A DNA stretch of 64,000 nucleotides, taken from Prunus persica. Taxonomy: Eukaryota > Streptophyta > Magnoliopsida > Rosales > Rosaceae. The position numbers were made by a program, and so were the translations under genes. Below, piece by piece: positions 46,043 to 64,000 of this stretch. The notes under the pieces were generated by a model. That model had not been told where the DNA came from. It searched no databases and saw only the letters and a list, made by a program, of their open reading frames with translations. The stretch covers positions 8,922,923 through 8,986,922 of the forward strand of contig NC_034015.1 of NCBI RefSeq assembly GCF_000346465.2, read 5' to 3'. Positions within the stretch are counted from its first letter, which is position 1, and every line of letters starts with the position of its first letter.

Positions 46043-46276
46043 TGCTAAATATGAGAACTATGAGAGAATATTTGTTTGTTGGAATTTTCATTGTATTCTT
46101 CTCCTTGTAGGAAGTCATATTTATAATACAACGAAGCCTGAATGGGCAAGTAAATAATAAATTCATATTTCTATTTACAGTAGGAAATCAAGAATTAAAG
46201 TAAATCAAATATAATTATAATAGGAATCCTTAGTGTGTAAGGTAAAAAAGTCAATAGTCCACAAGTCACGTCAACA
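46043..46276 (-). repeat. 5' LTR of the 4.1-kb copia element
   Basis: Abuts the primer-binding site at 46031-46042. A further related LTR is at 57147-57381. Confidence 0.85.
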
Positions 46277-46600
46277 AGAAATATAACTAAATTAAGAGCT
46301 AGTTCGGTTCTATTTAAGTAATTAAAAATGAATTTGCATATGCAAGTAGCAACTAAACCCAAAGATACAATGACAACTGTAAATTGTAATGCGCCAAACT
46401 ACCAAAGAAGACATATACAATTATAATTCGTACAATCTCTTATTAAGACTATTTGCTCTATATGAGCTTTTTTTTTGGGTACAAGGGTGCTTGTGAAAAA
46501 AAATAAATAAATTGGGGGGGCCGGGTGGTGTGCGTGGGGTTACAGGTTACTTTGCAATCTTTTATTGGCAACCACAACATCCCTTTTATTGTCACAATAA

Positions 46601-49346
<2,746 letters not shown>

Positions 49347-51044
49347 TCAGTTGAAATTGATTGGGTATTTCGGCTGTTTGCTTGGTGAAAACAGCCCCCA
49401 ATGTTTCTCCAACTCTGGGTTCTTTCTGTTCTCATCAAACATGGCAAAGATGTAGGTTTCTATGGCCCTTCCGGGCTTCCTTGGAGTCCCTCCCTTCACA
49501 TGTTGAATCAGATTTGCATTATAAGTCCTTGCATTATCAATTGTTGTTGCCGTTCCACCAGCTGATGGCCAACCACTTTCGGATATGACAATTTCCAAAG
49601 ACCCTCCGCCCGCCTTCTCAAGAGCGGCATAAACAGCGTCCAAAATGGCATCGAAAAGATTACGATAGCCACGTTGGCCATCTTGTACCACAACTGATGG
49701 AGCTGTGAAAAGAGCATAATCTAGACGAATGTCGTGAGTGTTGCTGCTGTAGCTGAAATACGGGTACAAATTAACCAGCAACGGCGATCTGTTGTTCACT
49801 AGGAAGCGGATGATGGGGTTCAAAAGTGCTCCATATTCGGACTTGAACTCTCCCTTCGATGGAGGAAAGGAATTTCCAAGCACTCCAGTGTCTACGGCAG
49901 TGGAGACTTTAATTCCCAAACCAGCACTAGAAATTGCGTTCTGAATGTTTTGCATGGCCGGGACAAGAAATTGTGCATAGGAGTCTGAGGGCTTGACTTC
50001 ATTTCCTACCGCAATGTATTTGAATCTTACATTGCCATAGTTTCTCACATTGTTTTGGACCCAAGTATTTGCATTGGCCTGGCTTGAGGCTAGGCTTTGA
50101 AGGTTGTCATTTGGAACGCCTAGCATGAGCTCAATATTAGAGCCTCTAAGGGCTGCTAGAGCAGCCTGGTTTGGATCATACAGTCGCATCCTTCTGATGT
50201 TATTTTGCTTATACAGAGCAATAACTTCTGATGGGGGTGGTAAACGATCTCCAAGCATTCCATAACATACACCAATCTGGGCTCCTGCAATATTGAAGAA
50301 ATTATAATGAGGTTTTATGATCCTGGTGAAAAGTTCACTAGATTTATACAATATAATTTGTTGCTAAAATGATCATGAATATATTCAAGGCCTATTTACA
50401 CCAATGTCCCTTGAAACTACGGTCAAATCTCACACTGCTCTCTGAAATTCAAAGTGGCTCACTTACCCCGCTTGACCGTATTTTGGTGGCCTTGTTTGCC
50501 CCCCAACATCAACTCCGTCCAAAAATTTGTTAATTTTGACTACGTGACATGGGTGTTTTTGTAATTTCGTACACACGTGGACAAAATAAATAATAAATAA
50601 TTTTTCAATTGAAAAAAAGTAAAACCCAACAGCATTCTTCCCTTCCCCCGCTTATCAATAACCTTGCACATGAAAATGAAGTTTAAGTAGAAGCTATTAA
50701 ATTCTGTTTTGCACATTGTTTCCATCCACCCTGACCCAGACATGGAAGCAACACAGAAGTTCGTTGGAAAAATCAAGTAATTGTGTAAAAGAAAAGTATC
50801 AGGCAACAGTTCCCACAGATCTATAGTAAAAAAATAAATAAATAATTGTCAAATACGAGCTCTTATAGGTACTCAAAGCAGGTTAAGAATTATAAAAACT
50901 ATGTAGCCTTCCAAGCCAAAATAGGGACGAATCTTGCGAGAGATATATACCTGTTGTTTCAAAGCTAGCCATCAGCAGCCCAAGTAGAAATACTATCGAA
51001 ATCATTGAAGGGCCTCTACCGACTGACGAATTGGATTTAGCCAT
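49347..51044 (-). CDS. Beta-1,3-glucanase C (GH17, PR-2 type), two exons
   Basis: Exon 1 51044-50951 ([20 protein letters not shown]..., signal peptide), intron 50950-50285 (666 bp), exon 2 50284-49347; 343 residues. The join gives Gly-Ala-Gln-Ile-Gly-Val-Cys-Tyr-Gly. Acid/base Glu127 in AVGNE and nucleophile Glu267 in [12 protein letters not shown]. It ends PKYPINFN, no propeptide, so likely apoplastic. It keeps the canonical Tyr in GVCYG, unlike B, D and E. The intron is longer than in B or D and holds a block (about 50390-50650) of the kind found in small transposons; related text is at 34880-35160. The frame is intact. TATAAATTAAAG lies on the minus strand about 70 bases upstream of the ATG. 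Confidence 0.95.
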
Positions 51045-52893
51045 GATAATAAGGAAAAGATAGATATTCTAAGAAGTATTGCAAGTGTGCCTCTCCATGT
51101 TGCCTCTTGCTCTTTAATTTATAGACATCAGAGAGTGGCCTGCAACGACTAAGAATAGTCAATCCCTTGGTCAAGTGTTTGCTAATTAATCTTTTCCATC
51201 ATTCTCTAATGCATTTTTGTGCTTAATTTGCATTATATTTCATGAGGGTTGCCTTGTTTAATCATGCTAAACCCAATAGTCTTTCAATGGCCTCAAATCC
51301 AATTTTCCTTTTATACAGGCAATAATGGGACGAACAATTAATCGAATTAATTTAAGACCTCAAGAACAGAATAAATACTCTTAACAACTTGAGCTAAAAG
51401 CCCTTACATCTCAAATCCACTTTCATACACTTCAAATATAGTTAATGAACTTGTGGTGGATATATATAAGACAATTGAAGCCTAGATAGTGGGTGAGTAG
51501 GGCCAGACCAGTCTATAGAGGCTGCGATCCGTATTGCTATTACGATTGACTTCCAAATTTCGTGATGTTAATAAAGACAATATAAATTTAATAATGGCAT
51601 GCGATGAGATGGTATTTGTGCTCATCCTTGACAATTGTATGTGGAAAAATGGGACTCAAAGTTTGGTACATTGCATATATACCGACTCCCACTGGAGACA
51701 TGATGACATTGTATTAACATCGTTTCACTCAATTATACGATAACATATTATTCCCCCATCATTTAAACAATAAAAAGTAACTATTAATCCGTTTCGTAAA
51801 ATGTATAAGAGTATCTCCTACCGAAATGTAAAACTTGTTATACTTTTAAGGCTAAACAAGAACTAAAACGATGAACAAAGAATAAAGAACACAAACAATT
51901 AAAGTCCTCTCCAATATTGGAGTACATCCCTAACCAAAGGCTGACCTAACTCCAGCCTGGGGGAACATTTATGAAATATTAAACATGGTCTTATTATTAT
52001 AGGTTTATTCCTACTCAAATAAATATTAGCCCATTGCACCAAATAAATATAGCCTACACATGCATTGTTTTTCTTTTTTTAATAAATTAATAATAGCCCA
52101 ATCTAAAAGTAAAGTAAATAATAGCTCAGTACTCTATTTAAAATAAGCCCACTCTTGAAGCATATAGGAAATAATAAACGTCAATCCAATCCAAACCTAT
52201 ATAAATTTGATTAGGAGCAGAACTCACGCTAAGGCTCTATCAACTTGAGCTATTCTAATCGTACAGATATTGGGCTACGCCCACATAGAGCAAACATCAA
52301 AAAATTTCTTCTAGCCACCTAAAACGCCATATTTGAACCTTGAGAACCTAAAGGAAATAGCTCTCCTCCTCTAAAAAATTGTACCAACCTATCTTAGTGG
52401 GTTCTTCAATCTTGGTAAGTTATTATTATTATTATTTTTTAATATATATATTCAATTTTCCAATTTTAATTGTTATTGTTAAGTTTTTATGATTTAGGGT
52501 TTAAGTGAAAACTTTTGGAGATTGTTGATATATGTTTTATTTTTACAACTTGAATTATTAATTAGCATATATGATTTTTAATGTCTAGTATTTTTGGGGA
52601 ACTTATTGTGTCTTGTTGATAAAGCAAAGGATGCATCTAATAGAGAGCAAATGGCCATTGTTTTAAGATTTGTTGATCAGGATAGTTTTGTATGAGAACG
52701 TTTTTTTGAGATTGTTTGGTATTTATTTATATTTTGTACTTCTTTGTATTATATTTGCTCGCATTGTAGCTTTGTTTGATTTATAAAATTTTATTTACAT
52801 TTTTGTTTCAAGAGAAAAAAGGATTATAATATATCTCCTCTATAAAATAAAAAAAATTTAACCTACCCCAATAAAAATTCCTAGATCTGCCAT
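51045..52893. other. Intergenic region, no gene
   Basis: 5' flank of glucanase C, then AT-rich DNA. 52300-52890 has wording (AACCTACCCCAATAAAAATT, CTAGATCTGCC) that looks like decayed transposon 3' sequence. No coding domain is recognised. Confidence 0.5.
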
Positions 52894-54160
52894 TGTCCCT
52901 ATCCAACGGAAGCTTCTTATTAATTACCAAAGAAATACAAGAGAACTCACAAACCCAACAACTCTCAAGTACACAAACAGATGCCTCTCAAACTTATATA
53001 TACACTGCTCCTAAGGTCATCTTTTATACTAATAGATGACATAGGTTACAACCAAACCCTATTATACATAGGAAACCAAATCCTAGACTAAAACTGTATC
53101 CTAATCAAACTAGGAAATTAAGCCAATATTAGTTTGCGTCCAAGCTAACCCAAAAACCTACAGCCTTCCTTTTCCTATATTGATATATATATATATATAT
53201 TTTTTAGTTTAGGCACATATTGATTTTGTGCCAATTCCAACAAACTCCACCTTAGCATGAAATCCATACTGAGATATTACACATAGCAGCATCCGTTGCT
53301 CGATCATATTGCAAGATCTAACTTGCTTCACATGCACTAAATTCAAGCAGTGCTTGAACTTTGTTACACCTACCACCTTAGTTAACATATCAATGGGATT
53401 ATCTACCGTAGAAATTTTCTTGATACGAATTTCATCTTAAGCTATCACTTCTTGAATAAAGTGATATCTCACATCTATATGTTTGGTCCTCGCATGATGT
53501 ACCTGATACTTTGCCAAGTAAATGGCACACTGACTATCACAATACACATCCAACTTGTGTTGATTAACACCCAAATCTTCTATCAACCCTAACGTCCAGA
53601 TTGCTTCCTTAATGGCCTCAGCCATTGCCATATATTCAGCCTCTGTGGTTGATAATGCAACAGTTGGTTGTAATATTGATCTCCAACATATAGGACCTTT
53701 TGCCATAATAAACACATACCCTATTGTGGACCTTCTTTTATCTTAATCACTAGCAAAATCAAAGTCCACATATCCAATTGAGAACTTTTCAACTCCTTCG
53801 CAATTCTTCTCAAAACAAATTCCTGTCTCCCTTGTTCCATGAAGATATCTTAGTATCCATTTAGCAGCCTCCCAGTGCACCTTTCCAGGATTGTGTATCA
53901 ATCTACTAACAATTCCAACTACATGAGCAATATCGGGGCGAGTGCATACCATAGCATACATCAACCTCCCACACCAAACTAGAATAAGGAACATCTTTCA
54001 TCTTGATGTTTTCTTCCTCAGTTTTAGGGCATAGTTGAGTACTCAATTTAAAATGAGGAGATAATGGTGTACTTACAGGTTTGGTTTCCTTATTAATTTC
54101 AAATTTGTGCAGCAACTTTTCAAGGTACTATTTCTCCGATAAATACACCAGCCCCCTCTT
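52894..54160 (-). mobile_element. Copia retrotransposon 3' fragment (RT end, RNase H, 3' LTR)
   Basis: Minus strand, from the junction with pseudogene E downward: end of reverse transcriptase (MLHKFEINKETKPVSTPLSP, 54115; then YAMVCTRPDIAHVVGIVSRL) and RNase H ([19 protein letters not shown], with the [19 protein letters not shown] tail). Then a polypurine tract GGTGGAGTT and a probable 3' LTR from TGTTGGAATTGG at 53242 to about 52894 (349 bp; lower end tentative). Upstream pol, gag and the 5' LTR are missing, because the fragment is fused to the glucanase pseudogene at about 54160. Sequence differs from the 234-bp-LTR copia family. Confidence 0.75.
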
Positions 54161-54175
54161 CCTATTTCTCCGATA

Positions 54176-55911
<1,736 letters not shown>

Positions 55912-55914
55912 TGT

Positions 55915-60388
<4,474 letters not shown>

Positions 60389-63384
60389 TGACAGGACCCG
60401 AATCAAATTCCGCTTTGGAATTCGAGTCGAACCCTGTGCGTGTCCGACACTTGGCAAATGTCGAGCACGAAAGACCTATTTGCCCTTTTTCTTAAAATTT
60501 TGACTACTTCTACCGAAATTTCGGCAGTCTCCCCTAAATTTCATTCAATCCAAAACTTACACCTGTCATAACGAGCATAATCGTCCAAACAACCAACAGC
60601 CAGCACTTCAATAAACATGCCAAAAGTTCCATTCTCACTCTAGGGCAATATATCAGAGCAATTTTGATAGCTTACGGATCACTTAATTGGTTTACATACC
60701 AACATTTTTGAACCAGAAGGCGCGGAAGTCACGATGGCCCGGTGGTGGGTGTCTTGTGCACGCTACAGCCTGGGGGCGCAAAACAGTTGAAAGTGTGAGT
60801 GGACCAAAAATAAAGGTTCATAAAATATCTAAGAATATACTAACCCCCGGTGTAAAAATAAGGAAATAAATCCAAACACGTATTCTACATTTAAAGCATA
60901 CTAAACTCAAGGCATTATATGTAAATCATATTCGAACTCGATACTTCTCGCATAAAAACAATGAAATCAAATACAGTTGAGTAAAACTGAATATCTAAAC
61001 TATCTTGGAAACATATGAAAGCCAACGCAGTTACATATTTATAGAAATATATGCAATCGCTTTCAAGAGCAATAAAACTTGCATGAAAGCACTGAAATCC
61101 AATTTGCATAAAAGTGCTGAAATCAAACCTGCAATAAAGCAATGTACTCAAAACTTGAATTAAAGCACTGCAATTAATCAAAACTACCACTCGGATGTAC
61201 CCCTGTAATTCCGTCAATTCCCCTGGCAGGTCTCGGCGACACACAGTCTATCCGAGCCGCAAATCCTGGCAGATACAGGGACTATAGTCAGCCTGATCCG
61301 CAATCCTGGCAGTCTCGGGGACACGAAGTCAGCCGAGCCGCAAATTCTGGCAGTCTCGGGACTGCCGAGCCGCAATCTTGCAGGTCTCGGGGACACGAAG
61401 TCAGCCGCGTCGCAATCCTGGCAGGTCTCGGGACATCAAGTCTGCCGAGCCGCAAATTCTGGCACTCACGGTCCGAGCGTCCCCGAAACTCGTGAGGCAA
61501 TGTCAAGTGCACTGACAGAACTGTAAATAGACTGGATGTCCGTAGACATCGGTCCATCTGAGGGTAATCACCATCGCTGGGTACACACGGTGGTTAAAAA
61601 TAAATATTTTAGAAAAATCTGATAAATCACTGTATTTGGCAAGTCTGAAACTAAGCTGCTATTTTCTCTGATATAAATCTCAACTCTGCTTTCTGTCACT
61701 TTCTACCATGTTCAACTAAATAGCATAGAAATAAAGATATTTGACGGCACAAATCATGCTCGGAAAACATTCGGTAAAACTTATTCAAAATCAAATAATG
61801 AAATTTACTCATATAAACTCATTTATAAAAACTTATTTATATAAAATCAATATAAAATCATTTATGTAAACTCATTTATATAAAGCATTTATATAACTCA
61901 TTTATATAAAATCATTTATGAAAGAAAGTCCACTCACTCCTGGTCCAAGCTCGCTAGACCTCCTGACGGTCTCTCCTGCGGGCCTGTCTGGTCCCGGGTG
62001 CCTGGGTAAACCATCATGAATGTTTGATTAATAAAACTGCTCGGTATAACTTTTTAAGTAAAACTCTGACCTCCGACTTCTAGAAGTGCGTGCACTAACT
62101 TTAAAGTCATTTTCTTGCCCACTTAGGTATTTCAGGTATTTACAATCGTCTGAAAAGACTCAAGACTTCATTAAGCGATAAACTTCCACCTTGGTCGAGA
62201 CGGAACCCCGTGGGGTCCACGACCTCCAATGACCAATCTGAGAGTTCCTTTAAGTTCCTCACGTTTAAGGAACCATATCCTGCAAGTTTGGTCTGAAACT
62301 GACGATTGGATTGACCACGATCGTGAAATCATAAAATTTCCAAACCCTAGCCCCAGGGTTCGCGATTTCGGAGTATCCGGGACTCCGATTCACGATCCGT
62401 CGAATCCTACACGATTCTGAAATTATCTGGAACAACATATCCGAAATTGAGCGCGATCCAACGGTTCGGTAATATTGAACCCGGGAATCGCACAATATGG
62501 AAAATCCGTTCGGGGCTCAAACGGAATCCAAATTGAGATCCGCGAAATCCTATGCACTCGTGACAACATAAGGATCGCAACAAGACACAGTGCCACTGCA
62601 CTACCCTCACCCACGAGCCCCAGCACGCGCCGGCAGCGATGGGTGTCTGAAGCGATTTCGGCTCGCCGGAAAAACTTCAAATCACGGCTCCAAACTCCTA
62701 CCCTAGGTAAAACACCATATTTGGAGCCACTTTTGTTCTTAGACCTACCCCAAAACGTGGCCGGAAGTGGCCGCAAACGGAGGCCGAAAATCGGCTGAAA
62801 CTTCAATCTCAAAAATCCGATGGCTACGCTATTAATCGATCTAATCCTACCCAACAGGCAGCTAGAACAGCTCGAGAGGTTCAAGATCCATACCTGGGGC
62901 GACAGAAATGGTGGCCGGAAGAGGGAGATCGGCGGCCTTAAAGTTTCGGTGAGTTCCCGTCGCTTTTCTGCAGTTTCCGGCCAGCACAGGCCGTACAGCC
63001 AGCCGGGAATGGTCGGAAAAGGTAGGGGACTCGACGGCGGTTCCATCGCCACCGGTCCCGTGGCCGGTGGTGCCCTGAGGCGGCGCCAGCAAGCTCTGGA
63101 AGGCGGCGGGCAGTTTTTGCGCGAGAGGAGAGAGCTGGCTGGTTTTTATAGATTCAACTTCGAAATATTTACGGTTATGCCACTGAGACTCTTTTGACCA
63201 TAACTTTCTCGTTACAACTCCGATTCAGGCCCATTACGTGTCTACGAACTCGTTTCACCGTGCTCTACGTAATGGCCCAAATGGAATTGTCACCTTTTTC
63301 TTAATAAAATATTATGAGGGCAAAATTGTCTTTTCGCAAAATAAAATATTCCTTAATTATGAATTTTTGGTTTGGGATATTACA
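60389..63384. mobile_element. Solo LTR, about 3.0 kb, same family as 25247-28167
   Basis: Starts TGACAGGACCCGAATC at 60389 and ends GGGATATTACA at 63384. It is flanked by ATCTC on both sides (60384-60388 and 63385-63389), a 5-bp target-site duplication. It shares blocks with the first LTR (GACTCCGATTCACGATCCGT, AATCCGTTCGGGG, TTACAACTCCGATTC). No internal coding region. It has a different tandem array (61215-61480). Insertion was into a CT-rich simple repeat that continues on the other side. Confidence 0.85.
61215..61480. repeat. GC-rich tandem repeat, about 40-50 bp units
   Basis: Five or six imperfect units of the type GCCGAGCCGCAA-TCTGGCAG followed by TCTCGGGGACACGAAGTCA. Spacing varies by small indels. 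It lies inside the 3.0-kb solo LTR. Not present in the 2.9-kb LTR, which has the 96-bp array instead. Confidence 0.75.
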
Positions 63385-64000
63385 ATCTCTCACTCTCACT
63401 CACTCTCTCATCTCTCTTTTCACTATCTCTCACTCTCACTCACTCTCTCATCTCTCTATCACTATCTTCTCTAATTCTCTCACACTCACTTCTCCCTCTC
63501 ATTCTCACTCACTCTCAATCTTGCCAAAAGGTATATTCTCTCCAAATTTTAAATTTTTTTCATTAATATGTGTTTTTGGAGTTAGTTTTTAGTTTGTGTG
63601 GGGTTTGGGATTGAGTAAAGGGGAGGGATTGGAGTTTGGGTTGGATTTGTGGTATAACAATTAGGAGATTATGTCTTCTTTTTTTTTTGTTATTTGACCA
63701 TATTTGTTTTTTTTGTAGGGAATCATCGAGACTTTAACGGCTAAAGTTGAGGATTAGGAAGCTATCAAAACATATCCGCCACCACTACCACCACAATACG
63801 ATTGTATTAGGATTTTATTATTGTACTTTGTTAATTTATGTGTACATTTTGAATATTATATATATATATTGGATAATTTGATCACTACTTTTCATGTGTA
63901 ATTTTATTTTGAATATATCAATTTAAATTAAAGTAATTTTAAAAAATCATACAATTAAATTAAATTTTAAAAGTAAAAATTCGAAAAAATTAATATAATT
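63385..64000 (+). other. CT-rich leader-like sequence, possible untranslated exon; no gene called
   Basis: 63385-63530 is CT-rich (CTCTCACTCTCACTCACTCT). A donor-like AAAAG/GTATATTC at 63531 and an acceptor TTTTTTTTGTAG at 63718 could bound an intron. The following text (GGAATCATCGAGACTTTAAC) has no open frame beyond about ten codons. After 63840 the sequence is AT-rich to the window end. It may be the 5' end of a transcript that continues outside. Confidence 0.3.

Larger units (their letters stand above)
42193..46276 (-). mobile_element. Ty1/copia retrotransposon, 4.1 kb, degenerate
   Basis: LTRs of 234 bp at both ends (42193-42426 and 46043-46276; plus strand TGCTAAA...CAACA). The primer-binding site TGGTATCAGAGC is on the minus strand at 46042-46031, and a polypurine tract ATGAGGGGGAG abuts the left LTR. 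Pol order on the minus strand: protease/GAG-pre-integrase (45900-45330; LLSVSQLTKQLNCCV), integrase (45308-44400; HPSFSYMKHLIPDLF, FVTFIDDCT), reverse transcriptase (44217-43029; WVQAIKEDMKSLEKNQTW, KGYTQTYGVYYEETF) and RNase H (43025-42480; ALSSLEAEF, SEDQLANILTK). The order IN-RT-RH is diagnostic of copia. Many stops and frameshifts. Only about 130 bp separate the primer site from the zinc-knuckle region, so most of gag is missing. It sits in the 3' flank of glucanase A'. Confidence 0.88.

Overview
The window is nuclear DNA from a flowering plant. It has intron-containing plant genes, very AT-rich intergenic DNA, and many plant transposon families (CACTA, Ty1/copia, solo LTRs). The two thaumatin-like proteins closely resemble the stone-fruit PR-5 allergen type, and the pairing of PR-5 with a PR-2 glucanase cluster also fits Rosaceae, most likely Prunus. 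The genus is an inference; nothing in the window names it.

Layout. 1-3734: truncated CACTA element carrying a TNP-like gene and a captured fragment of the proteasome gene RPN6. 3735-11288: left arm of a large inverted duplication, interrupted by a copia gag remnant (about 6.1-9.5 kb) and carrying thaumatin-like gene TLP1 (minus strand). 11289-16548: second CACTA copy of the same family, with the same RPN6 capture, inserted at the inner edge of the arm. 16549-25246: spacer with one intact intronless berberine-bridge-enzyme-like gene (18146-19753) and old repeats. 25247-28167: solo LTR of 2.9 kb with a perfect 5-bp target-site duplication. 28600-33065: right arm with TLP2 (plus strand) and a copia LTR insertion. 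35507-60240: cluster of GH17 beta-1,3-glucanases: gene A (plus); its truncated copy A', split by a 3-kb element; then B, C, pseudogene E and D, all minus. The cluster is threaded with copia elements and a solo LTR. 60389-63384: second solo LTR of the 2.9-3.0 kb family, also with a perfect target-site duplication.

Function. TLP1/TLP2 (PR-5) and glucanases A-D (PR-2) are secreted defence-type proteins acting on fungal or plant cell-wall glucans in the apoplast. The BBE-like flavoprotein is also secreted. I see no operon-like system or novel multi-gene machine. The window's interest lies in gene duplication, gene conversion and transposon gene capture.

Most notable: (1) the N-terminal part of RPN6 captured inside two CACTA copies; (2) glucanases B and D nearly identical in the exon while their flanks have diverged, suggesting gene conversion; (3) a BBE-like enzyme with Glu in place of the FAD-linking Cys; (4) a TC microsatellite at the intron 1 donor of glucanase A, with an in-frame alternative donor that would insert a Leu-Ser repeat; (5) two large solo LTRs of one family, each with its own internal tandem repeat, one of them a two-type alternating array.

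Intron-exon joints were read by eye from splice consensus and reading frame. Identity levels are impressions from visual alignment, not computed values.
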